From assembly GCF_030915505.1 (NCBI RefSeq), contig NZ_CP133265.1:3748001-3812000 (forward strand): DNA of 64,000 nt. The letters are read 5' to 3'. The position numbers and the translations under genes were made by a program. Of this stretch, positions 62,037 to 64,000 are shown piece by piece. The stretch is from Neobacillus sp. OS1-2 (lineage in GTDB: Bacteria; Bacillota; Bacilli; Bacillales; Cytobacillaceae). The notes beneath the pieces were generated by a model. The model was not told the DNA's origin. It was given only the letters and a program-made list of their open reading frames with translations, and made no database searches. Positions within the stretch are counted from its first letter, which is position 1, and every line of letters begins with the position of its first letter.

Positions 62037-62828
62037 TTAGTCACCGTTAAACATATCAAAAATTCCGCGGGCAATGCTACCTTCATCTTTCGCTCCACCT
62101 CTAGAAGGGGCAGCGGCAAATACACGGCTCGCAAGCCTGCTAAACGGCAGCGATTGGATCCAAACAGAACCCGGTCCTTTTAAAGTGGCAAAGAATAACC
62201 CTTCGCCGCCGAACATGGCGGTTTTAATCCCTTTTACGAATTCAATATTGTAGTTAACATTACTAGTCATTGCTACCAAACAGCCTGTATCCACTCGCAA
62301 GGTCTGGCCTGGGAGAAGTTCTTTTCTCGTAATCGTTCCGCCGGCATGGACGAAGCACATTCCGTCTCCTTCGAGTTTTTGCATAATAAAGCCTTCGCCG
62401 CCGAAGAAACCAACCCCCATTTTACGTTGGAACTCTATGCCGACCTGTACGCCTTTGGCAGCAGCAAGAAAGGCATCCTTTTGACAGATAATTTTTCCGC
62501 CAAGTTCACTTAAATCCATTGGAATAATTTTGCCTGGATAGGGTGAGGCAAAAGAGACATGTTTCTTACCTATCCCCGTATTTGTAAAGGTTGTCATAAA
62601 TAAGCTCTCACCAGTAATAACACGCTTACCGGCGCTGAATAGTTTACCCATTAATCCGCCACCGCTGCTGCTCGACCCGTCGCCAAAAATCGTCTCCATA
62701 TGTATATCATCTTCCATCATCATAAAGCTTCCGGCTTCGGCCACAACTGTCTCTTGAGGATCAAGCTCTACCTCAACGAACTGCATATCATCACCATAAA
62801 TCTTATAATCGATTTCGTGATTATTCAT
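62037..62828 (-). CDS. TIGR00266/AIM24 family protein
   Basis: 263 residues, single beta-sandwich of the AIM24/TIGR00266 family. Typical stretches: VEVELDPQETVVAEAGSFM, FGDGSSSSGGGLMGKL, ESLFMTTFTN, FVHAGGTI and GEGLFFATLKGPGSVWIQSL, where paired strands build a double-psi-like shell. Mitochondrial and bacterial members have no agreed function; some are stress induced. ATG 62828 follows GGGAGGG; a longer frame to 62870 has no ribosome site. A TATAAT-like -10 lies about 40 bases upstream on the same strand. Confidence 0.88.
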   Translation of the reverse strand: MNNHEIDYKIYGDDMQFVEVELDPQETVVAEAGSFMMMEDDIHMETIFGDGSSSSGGGLMGKLFSAGKRVITGESLFMTTFTNTGIGKKHVSFASPYPGKIIPMDLSELGGKIICQKDAFLAAAKGVQVGIEFQRKMGVGFFGGEGFIMQKLEGDGMCFVHAGGTITRKELLPGQTLRVDTGCLVAMTSNVNYNIEFVKGIKTAMFGGEGLFFATLKGPGSVWIQSLPFSRLASRVFAAAPSRGGAKDEGSIARGIFDMFNGD

Positions 62829-62911
62829 AACACAATCCCTCCCATTTTTTATTTTATAACTTATCTTCATTATAAAAAAGATAGGAAAGAAGTGCTAATT
62901 ATATTTTCAAA

Positions 62912-63027
62912 AAAAAGAAGACGCCTGAGTAATCAGGCGTCTTCTGCGTATTGAGGCGAAAAACCACACTCCACATAGTGCGCTCCATTAAGGAATGTTT
63001 CTCGACTTACACAACTCAGCTCATCGC
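62912..63027 (-). ncRNA. Candidate small structured RNA
   Basis: On the minus strand TTGTGT and TATAAT, 17 bases apart (63034-63062), are followed by about 115 bases without an open frame and then by a perfect terminator, GACGCCTGA/TCAGGCGTC with TTCTTTTTTTT. Inside, CGAGAAAC can pair with GTTTTTCG and GCG-GAG with CTC-GC, giving a long folded stem with smaller hairpins. It lies upstream of the TIGR00266 gene in the same direction, so it could also be a leader/riboswitch, though that gene appears to have its own promoter. It matches no RNA family I can name. Confidence 0.5.
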
Positions 63028-63033
63028 TTTGCT

Positions 63034-63062
63034 ATTATAACATCTTACCGTACCAAACACAA
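63034..63062 (-). promoter_or_regulatory. Promoter of the candidate small RNA
   Basis: Minus-strand TTGTGT-17-TATAAT, a good sigma-A match, directed away from the divergent sulP gene. Confidence 0.55.
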
Positions 63063-63159
63063 GTGAAATATTTTCGAATTAAATACTTGATAATTATCCG
63101 CTATTATCATATATTCAAATAATCAGATATACAAAAATAACTAGATAAGAAGGGTGAAT

Positions 63160-64000
63160 ATGTTTACTGATAAAAGGTTCCATCATTATTCCTTAAGTAG
63201 CTTGCCAAAGGACCTCCTTGCAGGCGTGATTGTTGGGGTCATCGCGATTCCACTTGGCATGGCATTCGCCATTGCTTCAGGGGTGAAGCCAGAGTATGGA
63301 ATCTATACAACAATTGTTGCCGGGATTCTCATCTCCCTATGCGGCGGTTCAAAGTATCAAATTGGCGGGCCGACGGGTGCCTTCATTCCGATTTTGTTTG
63401 GAATTGTCATGACATACGGCTATGAAAATTTACTTATTGCCGGGTTTATGGCTGGGATTATTCTCCTGTTCATGGGGATATTCAAACTGGGATCCTTGAT
63501 TAAATATATTCCCAGACCGGTTACGATTGGATTCACGACCGGGATAGCTGTCACGATCTTCACGGGACAGATCGCTAGTTTCCTAGGATTAAAGGGGATA
63601 GAAAAGCATGAGGAGTTTATTAGAAACATTCAAGAAATTTTTACCCACCTTCATACAACCAGCCTATTTAGTGTAGTAACGGCAGCAATTTGTTTAGGAA
63701 CCGTAATTCTAACGCCAAAGATTGCACCAAAGGTTCCAGGACCGCTCATTGGATTAATTGTATCCACAATGGTTGCCACCTTGTTTTTCCCTGGTCAAGT
63801 GGCCACAATCGGAACTGCTTACGGTGAAATCCCTAGTACATTGCCGCAAATCCATATTCCGACTATTAATATGGAGATCATGATGAAACTACTTAAGCCG
63901 GCATTCATTATTGCCATGCTTGGCGGGATTGAATCTCTGCTTTCGGCAGTTGTGGCAGATGGGATGACGAATAGTAAGCATAACAGTAACAAGGAATTAA
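63160..64000 (+). CDS. SulP family anion transporter, N-terminal part (cut by window edge)
   Basis: First 280 codons of a SulP/SLC26 transporter; the frame is open to the window end. N-terminal SSLPKDLLAGVIVGVIAIPLGMAFAIASG and YGIYTTIVAGI, then GGSKYQIGGPTGAFIPI are family hallmarks of the first membrane helices; FIIAMLGGIESLLSAVVADGMT matches helix 8 with the substrate-near Glu. Substrate may be sulfate, bicarbonate or another anion. The C-terminal STAS domain would lie beyond the window. AAGAAGGGTG precedes the ATG at 63160. Confidence 0.92.
   Translation, partial: MFTDKRFHHYSLSSLPKDLLAGVIVGVIAIPLGMAFAIASGVKPEYGIYTTIVAGILISLCGGSKYQIGGPTGAFIPILFGIVMTYGYENLLIAGFMAGIILLFMGIFKLGSLIKYIPRPVTIGFTTGIAVTIFTGQIASFLGLKGIEKHEEFIRNIQEIFTHLHTTSLFSVVTAAICLGTVILTPKIAPKVPGPLIGLIVSTMVATLFFPGQVATIGTAYGEIPSTLPQIHIPTINMEIMMKLLKPAFIIAMLGGIESLLSAVVADGMTNSKHNSNKEL

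Noticed and set aside
1..64000. Prophage, IS element or CRISPR array
   Set aside because: No integrase, transposase, phage structural genes, regularly spaced repeats or cas genes were seen in any part.

Overview
The window looks like a chromosome segment of a low-GC, endospore-forming Bacillaceae (Bacillus/Neobacillus-like). Support: AGGAGG-type ribosome sites, GTG/TTG starts, U-tailed terminators, a tkt-sirA-yneF-spo0E-like-ccdA-ccdC-yneK order recalled from Bacillus subtilis, sporulation genes (SirA, Spo0E-like, YjcZ), an HrcA/CIRCE operator and several YheC/YheD-type spore-coat ATP-grasp proteins. No phage, IS element, rRNA or CRISPR array was seen.

Layout. 1-7.8 kb: tkt end, sirA, yneF, a heterodimeric ABC exporter, a Spo0E-like phosphatase, ccdA, ccdC, yneK. 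8.0-8.1 kb: a selenocysteine tRNA. 8.5-14.9 kb: a PQQ block, namely a lipoprotein quinoprotein dehydrogenase with a cytochrome c tail, a small secreted protein, then pqqA, a small membrane protein, pqqB, pqqC, pqqD and pqqE. 15-17 kb: a YkvA-type protein and an MFS carrier. 17.1-24.9 kb: a complete Wadjet-type defence operon in the order jetD-jetA-jetB-jetC. 25-28 kb: unknown genes. 28.3-30.7 kb: a tandem isoprenyl-synthase protein. 30.9-38.8 kb: LTA synthase, YjcZ, NhaC antiporter, YhgE/Pip protein and CIRCE-controlled htpG. 38.8-45 kb: MFS exporter/MarR pair, a CYP102-like P450 lacking its FAD/NADPH end, and aspartase. 45-47 kb: VanW lipoprotein and small genes. 47.3-56.8 kb (outlier at 61.1-61.9 kb): YheC/D ATP-grasp and MurF-like ligases, including one fusion of both, with a small Cys-containing protein between them and a triple-NlpC/P60 hydrolase alongside. 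58.5-61 kb: PadR, HAAS and DUF4173 membrane genes. 62-64 kb: TIGR00266/AIM24 protein, a candidate small RNA and the start of a SulP transporter.

How the parts work together. The PQQ block appears self-sufficient: PqqA is the Glu/Tyr precursor, PqqE/PqqD crosslink it, PqqB and PqqC finish the cofactor, and the upstream lipoprotein would use PQQ outside the membrane and pass electrons to its own haem. The 47-57 kb cluster has the parts to make and trim a non-ribosomal polyamide or peptide tag, probably on the spore surface: three Mur-type amide ligases, four or five ATP-grasp modules with intact active sites, a possible acceptor protein and a PgdS-like hydrolase. This last system is the strongest candidate here for undescribed biology; its product is not deducible from the sequence.
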